Shown: piece by piece, positions 1-8,239 of the stretch
Layout: every line of letters begins with the position of its first letter
How positions within the stretch are numbered: position 1 is the stretch's first letter
Source: Pseudobdellovibrionaceae bacterium
GTDB taxonomy: Bacteria > Bdellovibrionota > Bdellovibrionia > Bdellovibrionales > Bdellovibrionaceae
Assembly (NCBI GenBank): GCA_016785955.1
Contig: JAEUWH010000024.1
Coordinates: 62,001-126,000, forward strand
DNA: 64,000 nucleotides
Reading direction: 5' to 3'
Program-made: the position numbers and the translations under genes
Notes under the pieces: model-generated
Databases searched by the model: none
Told to the model about the DNA's origin: nothing
What the model saw: the letters and a program-made list of their open reading frames with translations, nothing else

Positions 1-609
1 AGTAAAAGAAATCGAGGCCAGTAAATTGACCCCGCCAATAAAATACAAACCGCTTTTAATACTATCTTGTTTTTGTTGGCTGGCATTGTAGAAATTCAGG
101 CCGGCTATTAGTCCATGTGTGATGGCTTTGATTTGTCGTTCTCTTTTTTCGGAAGCTTTTTTTTGGGTATAGTAACTGCGAAGAAATTGCGTTCTTTGTT
201 CGGGCGTCAATCGGGATGTGTTTAATGTTTTATTTATCATTCGTTCTTCGCCACCAATTTTCCAAATGTAAGCGCCATAACCAACCGAGGCGACGCCGAT
301 AGTTTGAAAAATCGTGTAAATTCCTTTCTCTAAATTATCGTCCGTTAAACCTCCACCCAGGATCCCACCTGCAAGCGCGAGTGATCCGCTGATTATATAG
401 CTGATACCATTTCGACGATCGGTTTTTTCTTGTTGTTCGGTTTCTTTGGAATAGTTTTCCCAAGTAATAGTAGACTCGTTGACGGAGACCTCGTCAAAAG
501 CAGCACACACTCCAGGAAGAAGTAATGTGAGGATTAATAAAAATGCAGAACTAAATCTGCCAGCCCAATTGCATATAGACTGTCTGTGTAAAAAAGTCTT
601 CATTGTCAT
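1..609 (-). CDS. Partial membrane/secreted protein, cut by left window edge
   Basis: An open frame without stops runs from an ATG at 609 (or 603) to the edge, about 203 codons. The N-terminus has basic and hydroxyl residues followed by a hydrophobic stretch ending PGVCAAFDE, which looks like a signal peptide with cleavage near AA. A short Gly-rich hydrophobic pair of segments follows, then a Gln/Lys/Arg-rich helix and another hydrophobic stretch (LYFIGGVNLLASISF) at the edge. The start overlaps the 3' end of the preceding gene by about 55 bases, suggesting co-transcription with the three upstream genes. No family was recognised. The C-terminus is not visible and no strong ribosome binding site marks the start. 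Confidence 0.6.
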   Translation of the reverse strand, partial: MTMKTFLHRQSICNWAGRFSSAFLLILTLLLPGVCAAFDEVSVNESTITWENYSKETEQQEKTDRRNGISYIISGSLALAGGILGGGLTDDNLEKGIYTIFQTIGVASVGYGAYIWKIGGEERMINKTLNTSRLTPEQRTQFLRSYYTQKKASEKRERQIKAITHGLIAGLNFYNASQQKQDSIKSGLYFIGGVNLLASISFT

Positions 610-1591
610 TCACAAAGCGAGTTGTTGAGTACATGATTCCAGCGTTTATTTTATCCAAAGAGTAGTATACGCCACTAGAAATTCCATTAGCATCAATACC
701 CCCGGTCAAGTACATGGAACCAAAACGGTAGAGTGAACCAATATGAAGTTTATCAAAATTGGATTCTTCATAGGTCATACTTCGATACTCGAGACTAATG
801 TCCAAATCACCCCACATCACTGGCGGAGAAAATCCGAATCCAACTTGGGGCTCAACGGGAGTTTTGAGTTCATCATGATTTTCTGAAATGGTACCCAGAT
901 TAGCAACTAACAATGAAATCCGAGGTTTCCATGCCTCTGCAATAATCCAGCTGGCGGCGGGCTCGAAATAAGTAGCAGTTTGCTCTTTGGGTTTCAGATA
1001 ATCTGCGCCCGCTTGGGTTCCTAGAGAAACAAGTTTAAATTGGCGCCGAATAAATTTTCGATTCACTAAACGAACTTGCGCACCCGTATAAAAATTGTCG
1101 GTTATCTCGTATCCCGATTGAAAACTAAAGCCTTTTTCCTCGACGGCATATAAATCCACATCGGGATTGGCTTCATTTCGTACAACCGAAAATCCTTTGA
1201 CGGTCATGGGGCTGTACTGTCCATTTAGATATTTGGACCGAAAATTGATATCAATATTTGATTCAATCTGAAGAATTTTGCCTTTAGAAAATAATGTGTC
1301 CGCAAGTTCTTGATTGATTTTATTGCTCAGCAGACTACGCAGGTTTTCGAGGGAAGAGTAGCCATTAGAAAGTAGTATTTCGATTCCTAAAGAAGGCTTT
1401 TTATTCAGCGGCGTATAAGCTGGGTTGCATGGTAATCCATCGGGAATAGTCATGATGGTTAAGCAAGAATGGGCTAATCCTTTAACGACGATCGAAGAGT
1501 GTTGCGTCTCGAATGTGCGTGCGTTGCTGCTGAAGGACAGTTCGGCAAGGCCTTGGAGAGAAAGTAAAAGAATAGTTAATGCTAATCGCAT
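551..1591 (-). CDS. Predicted outer-membrane beta-barrel protein
   Basis: The 346-residue product starts with a signal peptide (MRLALTILLLSLQGLAE). The rest alternates polar and hydrophobic residues with many aromatic-girdle-like strands and ends in QTVYMQLGWQI, the sort of C-terminal strand seen in outer-membrane barrels. The region TIPDGLPCNPAY resembles the TraF-like or porin-like proteins of delta-proteobacterial relatives, but I cannot name a family. The ATG overlaps the stop of the upstream lipoprotein gene (ATGCGATTAG), indicating translational coupling. Its own 3' end is overlapped by the next gene. The role is probably structural or transport-related in the outer membrane; this is inference from composition. 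Confidence 0.7.
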   Translation of the reverse strand: MRLALTILLLSLQGLAELSFSSNARTFETQHSSIVVKGLAHSCLTIMTIPDGLPCNPAYTPLNKKPSLGIEILLSNGYSSLENLRSLLSNKINQELADTLFSKGKILQIESNIDINFRSKYLNGQYSPMTVKGFSVVRNEANPDVDLYAVEEKGFSFQSGYEITDNFYTGAQVRLVNRKFIRRQFKLVSLGTQAGADYLKPKEQTATYFEPAASWIIAEAWKPRISLLVANLGTISENHDELKTPVEPQVGFGFSPPVMWGDLDISLEYRSMTYEESNFDKLHIGSLYRFGSMYLTGGIDANGISSGVYYSLDKINAGIMYSTTRFVNDNEDFFTQTVYMQLGWQI

Positions 1592-2514
1592 TGGATGACT
1601 TTTCCTAAACCTTTTTGAAATAGAGCTTGCTTCAATAAAATAGCTGAAGCTTCATCTAGCACCACCATTGATGTGGTGGCTAATGTCAAATTAGAAACGG
1701 CTTCGCCAGTTGCTTGGCTGAGTTTTCGCATTTCTGCGGCTTGATCTGGTCGGGCAATACTAAGATCGTTAAATATATCAATAAGTAATTTCCCTAACGT
1801 GATAAATGTATCGTTCAAATGTCCAATAGCCACTCGACATTTGGTGGATGTGGAGGGGATAGGGGCCGAAGATTCAGACGCAGAGGGGGTGGCGACAAAT
1901 TCTCCAATCAAATTTTCGGTAAAAATATGTTTAAATAATATGACCTCTAGAACAACACGATAGAGGACGTCATCCACACTGAGCTGCTTGCCTTGACTAT
2001 TAAGTAAACCGATCGAATGCTTCAGGTAAACGGCTTCATTCGTAGTTAATATTGGAACGGCGGCATAAGTGTCTACAATTGCTGAGAGCTTAATGAAATA
2101 GATGGATATGTTTATGGCCGAAGCATTCATTCGCTCGCTCGTTGATATTGTCGGACCAAGCTCTACAAAATTATCCTTTAATTTTTTTAATCGTTCTGTT
2201 TGAGTGATAATGGGAACTAACTTTTGTATTTTGATTCCAGCTTTGTGTGCATAGGCGGATGCGAGCACAGACTTATGCTGTTGGTTGTCTGGATCTTTTT
2301 TGAGTTCGCGTTCTAACAATTCGATGGCTTCATCGGTTCGTTGTTCATCAATTAGACGATAAGCTAGCAGCGTTGGAGTTTCTTTTTGCGAGCGGTTTTT
2401 TTTGCTATCACACCCAATAAGAACCAATTGGCCTATAAAAAAAGTTATACAAAAAATTATACATAGCAAAGAGGGAGCCGGCAGTAGTGGTGTTTTGGCC
2501 TTTTCTTTAATCAC
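1582..2514 (-). CDS. TPR-like lipoprotein
   Basis: A 310-residue protein starting at GTG 2514, with AGGATC 6 bases upstream. A hydrophobic N-terminal segment ends at LIGCDSKK, a lipobox with Cys near residue 35. Residues about 45-95 (YRLIDEQRTDEAIELLERELKK and on) look like one or two tetratricopeptide repeats. The rest is helical and not recognised. There is a Ser/Pro-rich linker (PSASESSAPIPSTSTK) near residue 215. It overlaps the downstream barrel gene by 10 bases and lies 9 bases from the upstream lipoprotein gene. It is probably an envelope lipoprotein that assists the neighbouring barrel, which is inferred only from context. Confidence 0.75.
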   Translation of the reverse strand: MIKEKAKTPLLPAPSLLCIIFCITFFIGQLVLIGCDSKKNRSQKETPTLLAYRLIDEQRTDEAIELLERELKKDPDNQQHKSVLASAYAHKAGIKIQKLVPIITQTERLKKLKDNFVELGPTISTSERMNASAINISIYFIKLSAIVDTYAAVPILTTNEAVYLKHSIGLLNSQGKQLSVDDVLYRVVLEVILFKHIFTENLIGEFVATPSASESSAPIPSTSTKCRVAIGHLNDTFITLGKLLIDIFNDLSIARPDQAAEMRKLSQATGEAVSNLTLATTSMVVLDEASAILLKQALFQKGLGKVIQCD

Positions 2515-2523
2515 GTCTTGATC

Positions 2524-3417
2524 CTACTTTTGTTGTTCCGAACGGGTCACAATTTGGCCATCGGCCCCAATTTTATTCATCTGGAATTTAACCTCTCCAT
2601 TAGACATGGCTCGAATAAATGATTGCGCTTTTTTGTTTCGATTTTCAAAAATATCGGCGGTTGCTTCAAAGCGGATGTCGCCATTGTTATCAAAAGCCAT
2701 TGTCTTAATATAAGCGGCTTCGCTGTTGGAAAGCCTAAGCTCCATATTTTCGCAAGAGAACGTATCGATAATTTTCTTGTCGCTTTTTTTGAAACGACAT
2801 ACAGACGTTTTGAGATTTTCAGATTGAAGGATGCTGCCAAAAAGAGATTCTAAATTCTTGTTCTCGACACGGAATTCCACTGATGGCCCCTCCCACATTG
2901 CAATAATGGTCGGAAGGTATTTTCCTTCAGATGCGCATGTTTTAAGTTGATAAACAAGACGATCCGAAATAGTCGTATCGATGCCAGCAGCAGTTTCTTT
3001 CTGCACATCTGATTCTAGTAATGTTTCGACTGACCGACAGGCATCGCTGAGGTTGGTAAAGGGGAGAATAATTTTCCCGCGACGAGCCAATTTTTCATTT
3101 TCCTCATTCTCTGGAATTTGAGATTTAAGTTCGTCATTTAAATCGATGAGAAAATCAATAGGGGTGTAGACCTCGCTGTGATTTGTAGGGTCTTGAATTT
3201 TGCGAAACATATCGATAATTTTTTTTGTACGATCGGCCGCTGTTTGTATGTCATCGATTCGTGAATCAACTTTAGCTTTTTGTTGAACTCTTTCCTCAAG
3301 AGGTAGGCCCGATATTTTCACGGAGTCTGGCGAGGATTCGGCAAATTTAGACTCGCAGCCTAAGAATAAGGTACTGATTGCAAATAGACTGGAAAGCAAA
3401 AAGTGCGTAACCCTCAT
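2524..3417 (-). CDS. Hypothetical lipoprotein
   Basis: A 297-residue lipoprotein, first gene of the four-gene minus-strand group. ATG 3417 is preceded by AGGAG at good spacing. The signal peptide ends in the lipobox LFLGC (Cys at about residue 21). The mature part starts with an acidic and Ser-rich linker, then a predicted long helix (residues about 45-75), then a mixed alpha/beta region with several Cys. No domain was recognised. The gene probably carries the promoter of the group in the 290-base space upstream of it. Confidence 0.75.
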   Translation of the reverse strand: MRVTHFLLSSLFAISTLFLGCESKFAESSPDSVKISGLPLEERVQQKAKVDSRIDDIQTAADRTKKIIDMFRKIQDPTNHSEVYTPIDFLIDLNDELKSQIPENEENEKLARRGKIILPFTNLSDACRSVETLLESDVQKETAAGIDTTISDRLVYQLKTCASEGKYLPTIIAMWEGPSVEFRVENKNLESLFGSILQSENLKTSVCRFKKSDKKIIDTFSCENMELRLSNSEAAYIKTMAFDNNGDIRFEATADIFENRNKKAQSFIRAMSNGEVKFQMNKIGADGQIVTRSEQQK

Positions 3418-3708
3418 AATTTCTCCTAGTGATAAAATAATTGACGGAAGCCAAAATTTGTTACCTCTTCAAGGCGTGCGAGGTGCTCAAAGAGATGGAC
3501 ATTCACTTAAAAGTCGAAGATTTTTATCACCTTTAGATAGAGCAATTTGCATGCGCGAAATTTTGAATTTTTTCCTACGCTTATTGGAGAGCTTTTATTC
3601 CTTAAGGAGGTATAGAAGATTTTCAAAAGGTAGGATTGGTGTCCTGTTCGGAGCAAGGTATTTAAGTCTTTGATTTCAAAGGCAAAGTTTCTGTGCTATA
3701 AGGCTTTT
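3418..3708. other. Intergenic space between divergent genes
   Basis: 291 bases separate the lipoprotein operon (-) and the HNH gene (+), so both promoters should lie here. I see no convincing -35/-10 pair. A strong Shine-Dalgarno-like AAGGAGGT occurs at 3605-3612 on the plus strand, but no ATG, GTG or TTG follows at usable distance in an open frame. A 71-codon open frame at 3458-3673 has an Arg-rich composition unlike neighbouring genes and is not considered real. Confidence 0.5.
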
Positions 3709-4029
3709 ATGATTTTTGAAGAACTCAGTCCTGATGACCACCGAAAACGTGAAAAAGCCAAAGCCTATGAGCTTAAGCAGTCTCAATGGTGGCGGCAGCA
3801 AATTGGCCCCGGAGTTTGTTATTATTGTAAAGGGAAATTCAAAGCTAAAGATTTGACGATGGATCATGTGATTCCTATTTCCCGGGGTGGAAAGTCGTCT
3901 AAGAAAAATTGCGTTCCTGCATGTAAGCAGTGTAATAACGAGAAAAAGTATAAAACCACATTTGATATGGCTTTAGAGAAACTGAATACAGAGGTGGATC
4001 CTGAAACACGAGTTGACCAGCTTTCTTGA
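3709..4029 (+). CDS. HNH endonuclease family protein
   Basis: A 106-residue protein with a compact HNH nuclease motif: a zinc pair C37-x2-C40, the DH pair D52-H53 in MDHVIPISRGG, N67, and a second pair C72-x2-C75 followed by NNEKK. These are the family's metal-binding and catalytic positions and all are present. The N-terminal 30 residues are charged and helical. I chose ATG 3709, with AAGG 5 bases upstream; a TTG at 3670 would extend it by 13 residues without a better site. Stand-alone HNH proteins of this size are common and nick or cut DNA; the target is unknown. It is not linked to an intron or phage here. Confidence 0.85.
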   Translation: MIFEELSPDDHRKREKAKAYELKQSQWWRQQIGPGVCYYCKGKFKAKDLTMDHVIPISRGGKSSKKNCVPACKQCNNEKKYKTTFDMALEKLNTEVDPETRVDQLS

Positions 4030-4409
4030 TAAACAACATCTTGGTTTTGAACTATCGATCGCCTAATTTTTCATCTGCTACACGGGTAGTCACGTAATAA
4101 AATTTTTTTAACCTTGCAAACTTACTACATTTTCTTTTTAACTAAGAGTAGTGTAAATTTTTGGAGTGCTCTTCTATTATGTTGAAAACACCCAAGTAAT
4201 TCGCATCACGGCGAAAAGCCACGAGCGGACCTGAAAAAGGAATCTCCTCGGAAGAATTGGTTTGAGCGTTCTAACGTAGGTTGTTTTTTGAAGTGTGTAT
4301 GTGTGTACATATACGCATGCTAGATAAAAATATGCACACCTAGCTAGAATCATTTTTGTAACAAAAGACGTAGACGGCACGTCTCAACGTTTAAATGTAA
4401 GGACATGAA
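4030..4409. promoter_or_regulatory. 380-bp leader of the topoisomerase VI operon
   Basis: No credible gene lies in this space. At 4293-4320 there are 28 consecutive alternating purine-pyrimidine bases, a sequence class able to adopt Z-DNA under negative supercoiling. A small hairpin (AGACGT / ACGTCT, 4366-4384, 7-base loop) precedes the GTG start of the topoisomerase gene. A minus-strand open frame at 4177-4380 has no ribosome site and unusual composition and is rejected. The promoter itself was not assigned. Confidence 0.5.
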
Positions 4410-6254
4410 GTGAGTAAAATTACCAAAAGCAGTACCGCTGAATACTTTGCCAAGAACTTGCAGCAAGTCGGGTTTTCTTCTCCTTTAAAGGCTGTATTAA
4501 CGACCTTAAAAGAAGCGATTGATAACTCGCTGGATGCATGCGAGCAAGCGGGGATTTTGCCGGATATAAAGGTTGAAGTTACAAAAGTGGGTTCTGGGTC
4601 TACTAAAAATACGGATTTAATACGAATCGTTGTCGAAGACAATGGTCCCGGTATCGATGCAGAAGATTTAGCGAAAGTTTTCGGTGAGTATTTAGCGTCG
4701 TCTAAATTCGGTCGCGGCCAATGTTCGCGTGGTCAGCAAGGGATCGGTATTTCGGCGGCCACAACCTGGGCTCAAATGACGAATGCACGTGGTGCGATAG
4801 TTATTTCCAAAACGAAAAATATGCGCAAAGCCGTGAGCGCGCAAATTGACGTGGATATCAAAAGTAATACGGGGATTTTAAAAAATAAAGAAACAATCGA
4901 TTGGATCAAACCCAACGGTGTTCGTGTAGAATTTGTGATGGATGGACGCGTTCAATTGAATGGCGACGGCGGTTTGGTGACCTATGTTGAGGGAACGGTG
5001 CTGGTCAATCCACATCTGACGATTGAGTATAAATTGCTTGAAAATGATTGGCAAAAAATCGAACGTGTGTCGAATGAAGTTCCAGAGCTTCCACCGGCGA
5101 CGTTGCCTCATCCTCACACGTTTAAACTTGGGGAGTTCATCACGCATTCGACTTTGTTTGGAAAAACCACATTGTCCAAATTTTTAAAGACAGGTTTTTC
5201 GCGGATTTCAGATCCAACTATTAGTGAGTTTGTTAAAAATGGTCTGCCAAAAAGCTTGGTGGAGAAATCAATTTCTTCTGTAAGTGAAGAGGATTTTAAA
5301 TCTATTTTTACTGCGATTCAAAATACAGAGTTAATGGCGCCATCGACTAAGTCGGTATTGACGGTGGGTGAGGATGCGTTGTCTAAAAGTATTCAGCGCT
5401 TGGGACAGATCGACTTTTTTTCCGTTGTTACGCGTAAACCTAGAATTTGCGATTTCAAACCGGTTGTTGTCGAAGTGGCGTTAGCGCGTTTTATCGATCG
5501 AGGTGGAGAGTCTGACAGTTCCGTGCAATTGTTGCGTTTCGCAAATCGTGTACCTTTGCAGTTTGATAAATCGGGCTGCGCAATTACAGGAGCCATTGAG
5601 TCAGTGAACTGGAAGTCTTACGGTTTAAATCAACCGAAAGATTCGTTGCCTTTGGGCCCATACGTATTTGCGATTAGCGTGGTGTCACCGTTTATTAAAT
5701 TTAAAAATGCTTCGAAAGAAACGATTGATGCCTCGGACGAGTTGGTTGATGAAATTAGAAAGGCCGCACAGCAGGCGGGGCAAAAGTTGTCTCGGCATAT
5801 TCGCAAAGAATTTAAAGAAGCGGATTTGGAAAGAAAATTGGCTCATATCGAACAGTTCGGCCCCATCTTGGTGGAAAAATTAGCGGTATTAAGCGGTGCT
5901 AATGAGGCTCGACGGAAAAAAGCGGAAGATGGTTTGAGAAAGATTTTGGGACGTGATTCTCAAGATGCGATTCAAGAGCTTGAGGACGCGGAAACAAAAT
6001 TAAATAAACAGAAACAGAAAGAAGCTAAGAAATCAGGAATTGATTTAGATGAAACCTCGGTATCTGAAAGTGATTATTCAGATGATTCTGACGGTGAGTC
6101 TAAGGGTACGACGAAAGCTACGGCCGAGAAGGCCGAAGTTTCGACGCAAAAATCAACTCAGAAGACCACAGAGAAAACGACTGAGAAAGCCGTGGCTTCC
6201 ACTCAGAAATCGACAACGGTAGCGACGACTCAGAAGTCGACACAAAAGAAATAG
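4410..6254 (+). CDS. top6B: DNA topoisomerase VI subunit B (ATPase subunit)
   Basis: A 614-residue type IIB topoisomerase ATPase subunit. The GHKL fold is clear: N-box EAIDNSLDACE (35-45), VVEDNGPGID (74-83), and the lid/Gly box GQQGIGISAATTW (108-120). A helix-two-turn-helix-like insert lies at about 245-310 and the transducer domain at about 335-480 (SVQLLRFANRVPLQF, WKSYGL). These follow the order in archaeal Top6B. Residues from about 540 form a low-complexity Ser/Thr/Lys/Gln tail with repeated STQKST-like units, not part of the core enzyme. The start is GTG 4410 with AAGGA upstream. With subunit A, 10 bases downstream, it should form the A2B2 enzyme that passes one duplex through another using ATP. 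Confidence 0.93.
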   Translation: MSKITKSSTAEYFAKNLQQVGFSSPLKAVLTTLKEAIDNSLDACEQAGILPDIKVEVTKVGSGSTKNTDLIRIVVEDNGPGIDAEDLAKVFGEYLASSKFGRGQCSRGQQGIGISAATTWAQMTNARGAIVISKTKNMRKAVSAQIDVDIKSNTGILKNKETIDWIKPNGVRVEFVMDGRVQLNGDGGLVTYVEGTVLVNPHLTIEYKLLENDWQKIERVSNEVPELPPATLPHPHTFKLGEFITHSTLFGKTTLSKFLKTGFSRISDPTISEFVKNGLPKSLVEKSISSVSEEDFKSIFTAIQNTELMAPSTKSVLTVGEDALSKSIQRLGQIDFFSVVTRKPRICDFKPVVVEVALARFIDRGGESDSSVQLLRFANRVPLQFDKSGCAITGAIESVNWKSYGLNQPKDSLPLGPYVFAISVVSPFIKFKNASKETIDASDELVDEIRKAAQQAGQKLSRHIRKEFKEADLERKLAHIEQFGPILVEKLAVLSGANEARRKKAEDGLRKILGRDSQDAIQELEDAETKLNKQKQKEAKKSGIDLDETSVSESDYSDDSDGESKGTTKATAEKAEVSTQKSTQKTTEKTTEKAVASTQKSTTVATTQKSTQKK

Positions 6255-6264
6255 GATGTAAGCA

Positions 6265-7434
6265 ATGGCTGGTGGCGGATTATTAAGAATTAGGGATTTG
6301 AAGTTAAACATTCCCAAGGAAGCAAAAGCCTTGGCAGATAAAATGTTAAAAGATTTAGAGAGTTCTAAACGACCGTATCTGGAGGCAGTTAAGACGTCTT
6401 TAGATAATTCATTTTATAATTCTAAAGTTGGTTATTTAACTCCGGGAGATAAGCGGGTTCGAACCGAGTTGAATGTCTCTTCGGTGCAAAAGCTGGCGCG
6501 AGTCGTGTTCATGCTGGAAATCTTAATCCGAAATTTAGATATCGGCGCGGTGAATACAAAAAGGGAATTGTACTATATCTGTAAAGGTCTAATTAAAGGC
6601 GATAAAAATTATAAGCCTTTGGATTTCGAGGATCAGGTCGAATCGGACAGTATCATTGATTTTATCGGTGATATGTTGCAAGTGTATCGCGAGGAGTTGA
6701 ATTGCTTTGCCAACGATCGTGGTGGTCAAACGTATTCTAATCAACTGATCGTAGAGGAAACTTTAACCGACGGTGCTAAAGCGACGATTGATTTGTCGAC
6801 GCTGGGGACCTCGCCGTTCATGCCGAAAAACAAGCCGCAGTCGTTGAAGTTAAGAGTTAAGAAAAAAGTAGATTTTGCTTTGATTATTGAATCAGAAGGT
6901 ACCGCAAACACTTTGCACACGATGGGTTTTACGAAACGTAACAACTGTATTTTGCTAGGTGCCCAAGGGGTTCCTTCGAATGGTGTTCGTGGATGGTGTA
7001 AACTGATTCAGGATCAGTTGAATATCCCTATGTATTTTTTCGGAGATCTGGATGCGTACACGTTGCAAAATATCTTTCGCACGTTAAAGGCAGGTTCAGC
7101 AGCTTCGTTAATTAGGAATGCCGACTTCTCGGCACCGGAAGTGAAATTTTTGGGTGTGTTGCCTGAAGATGTGAAAAAATACGATTTGTTTTGCTACAAT
7201 GTAAAAGAGTCGGACCCGGTCGAAGCGCGTTCATTAAAAAAAGCACGAGATGTATTGGATAACGATCCATTTTTTATCGATAAGAAAAACAAAGGACTGA
7301 GCGATATCTTAAAATGGTTGTTGAAAGAAAAAATTCGTTGCGAGCAGCAAAGTTATTTTTCTGTGGATCCTAAAGATCCTATTAAAACAGAGAAAATCAT
7401 TCTCGAAAAAATTAGAAATAAATCCTACGTTTAG
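6265..7434 (+). CDS. top6A: DNA topoisomerase VI subunit A (Spo11-like cleaving subunit)
   Basis: A 389-residue Top6A/Spo11 family protein. The DNA-cleaving tyrosine lies in TKRELYYICK (Y103 or Y104), the same place as in archaeal enzymes. The Toprim domain shows the metal-binding acid in IIESEG (about 208-212) and DLD at 261-263 followed by AYTLQNIFRTLKAGS. Length matches the family. All key residues are present, so the enzyme should be active. It starts 10 bases after top6B, and a terminator follows its stop, so the pair forms a two-gene operon. The enzyme should relax or decatenate DNA. Bacterial occurrence is sporadic as far as I know, so lateral transfer from archaea is plausible. Confidence 0.94.
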   Translation: MAGGGLLRIRDLKLNIPKEAKALADKMLKDLESSKRPYLEAVKTSLDNSFYNSKVGYLTPGDKRVRTELNVSSVQKLARVVFMLEILIRNLDIGAVNTKRELYYICKGLIKGDKNYKPLDFEDQVESDSIIDFIGDMLQVYREELNCFANDRGGQTYSNQLIVEETLTDGAKATIDLSTLGTSPFMPKNKPQSLKLRVKKKVDFALIIESEGTANTLHTMGFTKRNNCILLGAQGVPSNGVRGWCKLIQDQLNIPMYFFGDLDAYTLQNIFRTLKAGSAASLIRNADFSAPEVKFLGVLPEDVKKYDLFCYNVKESDPVEARSLKKARDVLDNDPFFIDKKNKGLSDILKWLLKEKIRCEQQSYFSVDPKDPIKTEKIILEKIRNKSYV

Positions 7435-7450
7435 ACTATTTTTAAATCAG

Positions 7451-7487
7451 GCAGGGCGTGTGAGTGTCAGCAGGGCCCTGCTTTTTT
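7451..7487 (+). terminator. Rho-independent terminator after top6A
   Basis: GCAGGGC (7451-7457) pairs with GCCCTGC (7475-7481) across a 17-base loop and is followed by TTTTTT. It lies 16 bases after the top6A stop. Its T run overlaps the stop codon of the convergent ankyrin gene. Confidence 0.75.
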
Positions 7488-8103
7488 AGCGACAACCTTT
7501 TGATTTTAAGTAATCACGAATTTTGAACTCTTCTTCTTTTTCAGCGTACGCCACTAGCGACTGCACTTCAGTTAATCGGTTCATGCGGTCGCATGGGCTG
7601 GAATCCGTCAACGTAATTTGGCGAATACAATTTTCAAATCCAAGATCGATCATGACCAATATACCACTGACTTTAAGAATATCTTCGGCAAAAGGATCGG
7701 CTCCATTTTTCACTAAAAGTAAGCACATTGATTTTTTATTTTCTTCGGTTGCGGGACCGTGAAGGGCATAAGAAAGGGCATTGTAGTTTTTGTCATCGAC
7801 ACGGTTCACTTTGACTTTATTTTGAATTAAATTTTCGACAAAGTGGACATGGCCATTTCGGGAGGCAATCATCAGTGCCGTCACCCCGGTTGAAGATTGA
7901 AAGTCCCAAGGGCGATTGAGGTCGGTCTTTAGTTTCAGAAATTGCTCCCAGTTGCCCAGACGAGCATTCCCAAACCAGGGGTCTCCCATCGTGGCGGGGG
8001 AACTCAGAGGTGGTTGCTTTGTTTGACAAGCCACTTCCGAGACCAAAACGCTTAAGAATAAGACATATTTAAGGAAATGAATTTGTTTTGGAATAAATAC
8101 CAT
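7486..8103 (-). CDS. Ankyrin-repeat lipoprotein
   Basis: A 205-residue protein with a signal peptide ending VSEVAC (lipobox Cys at about residue 26). Residues about 70-140 contain two to three ankyrin repeats: TGVTALMIASRNGHVHFVENLIQNKVKVN, then NALSYALHG and MCLLLVKNGADPF (shown in pieces). Ankyrin repeats mediate protein contacts, so this is probably an envelope adaptor. The last 60 residues are unassigned and end in a Cys-containing tail (SKGCR). It is single-gene, convergent with top6BA and divergent from acnA, sharing the 136-base space 8104-8239 with it. Confidence 0.8.
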   Translation of the reverse strand: MVFIPKQIHFLKYVLFLSVLVSEVACQTKQPPLSSPATMGDPWFGNARLGNWEQFLKLKTDLNRPWDFQSSTGVTALMIASRNGHVHFVENLIQNKVKVNRVDDKNYNALSYALHGPATEENKKSMCLLLVKNGADPFAEDILKVSGILVMIDLGFENCIRQITLTDSSPCDRMNRLTEVQSLVAYAEKEEEFKIRDYLKSKGCR

Positions 8104-8239
8104 GAACCAAGGTTAAACCATGTGAAATGGGTAAGATACTCTATTTTTGTCAAACAGGGTCAACCAGTCCTTTTGCTTGGTAGTCGATTGGTTTTCAGTT
8201 ACAGTGGGACGTTGATCAAAAAATAAGAAAGGACCTTAT

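Noticed and set aside
3605-3612. Perfect Shine-Dalgarno-like AAGGAGGT
   Set aside because: No start codon at usable distance opens a real frame, and the flanks do not match a 16S rRNA 3' end.
3458-3673. 71-codon plus-strand open frame before the HNH gene
   Set aside because: Arg-rich composition, no ribosome site, and no recognised motif; it fills the space between divergent promoters.
4177-4380. 67-codon minus-strand open frame in the topoisomerase VI leader
   Set aside because: No ribosome site, and it runs through the alternating purine-pyrimidine tract; coding is unlikely.
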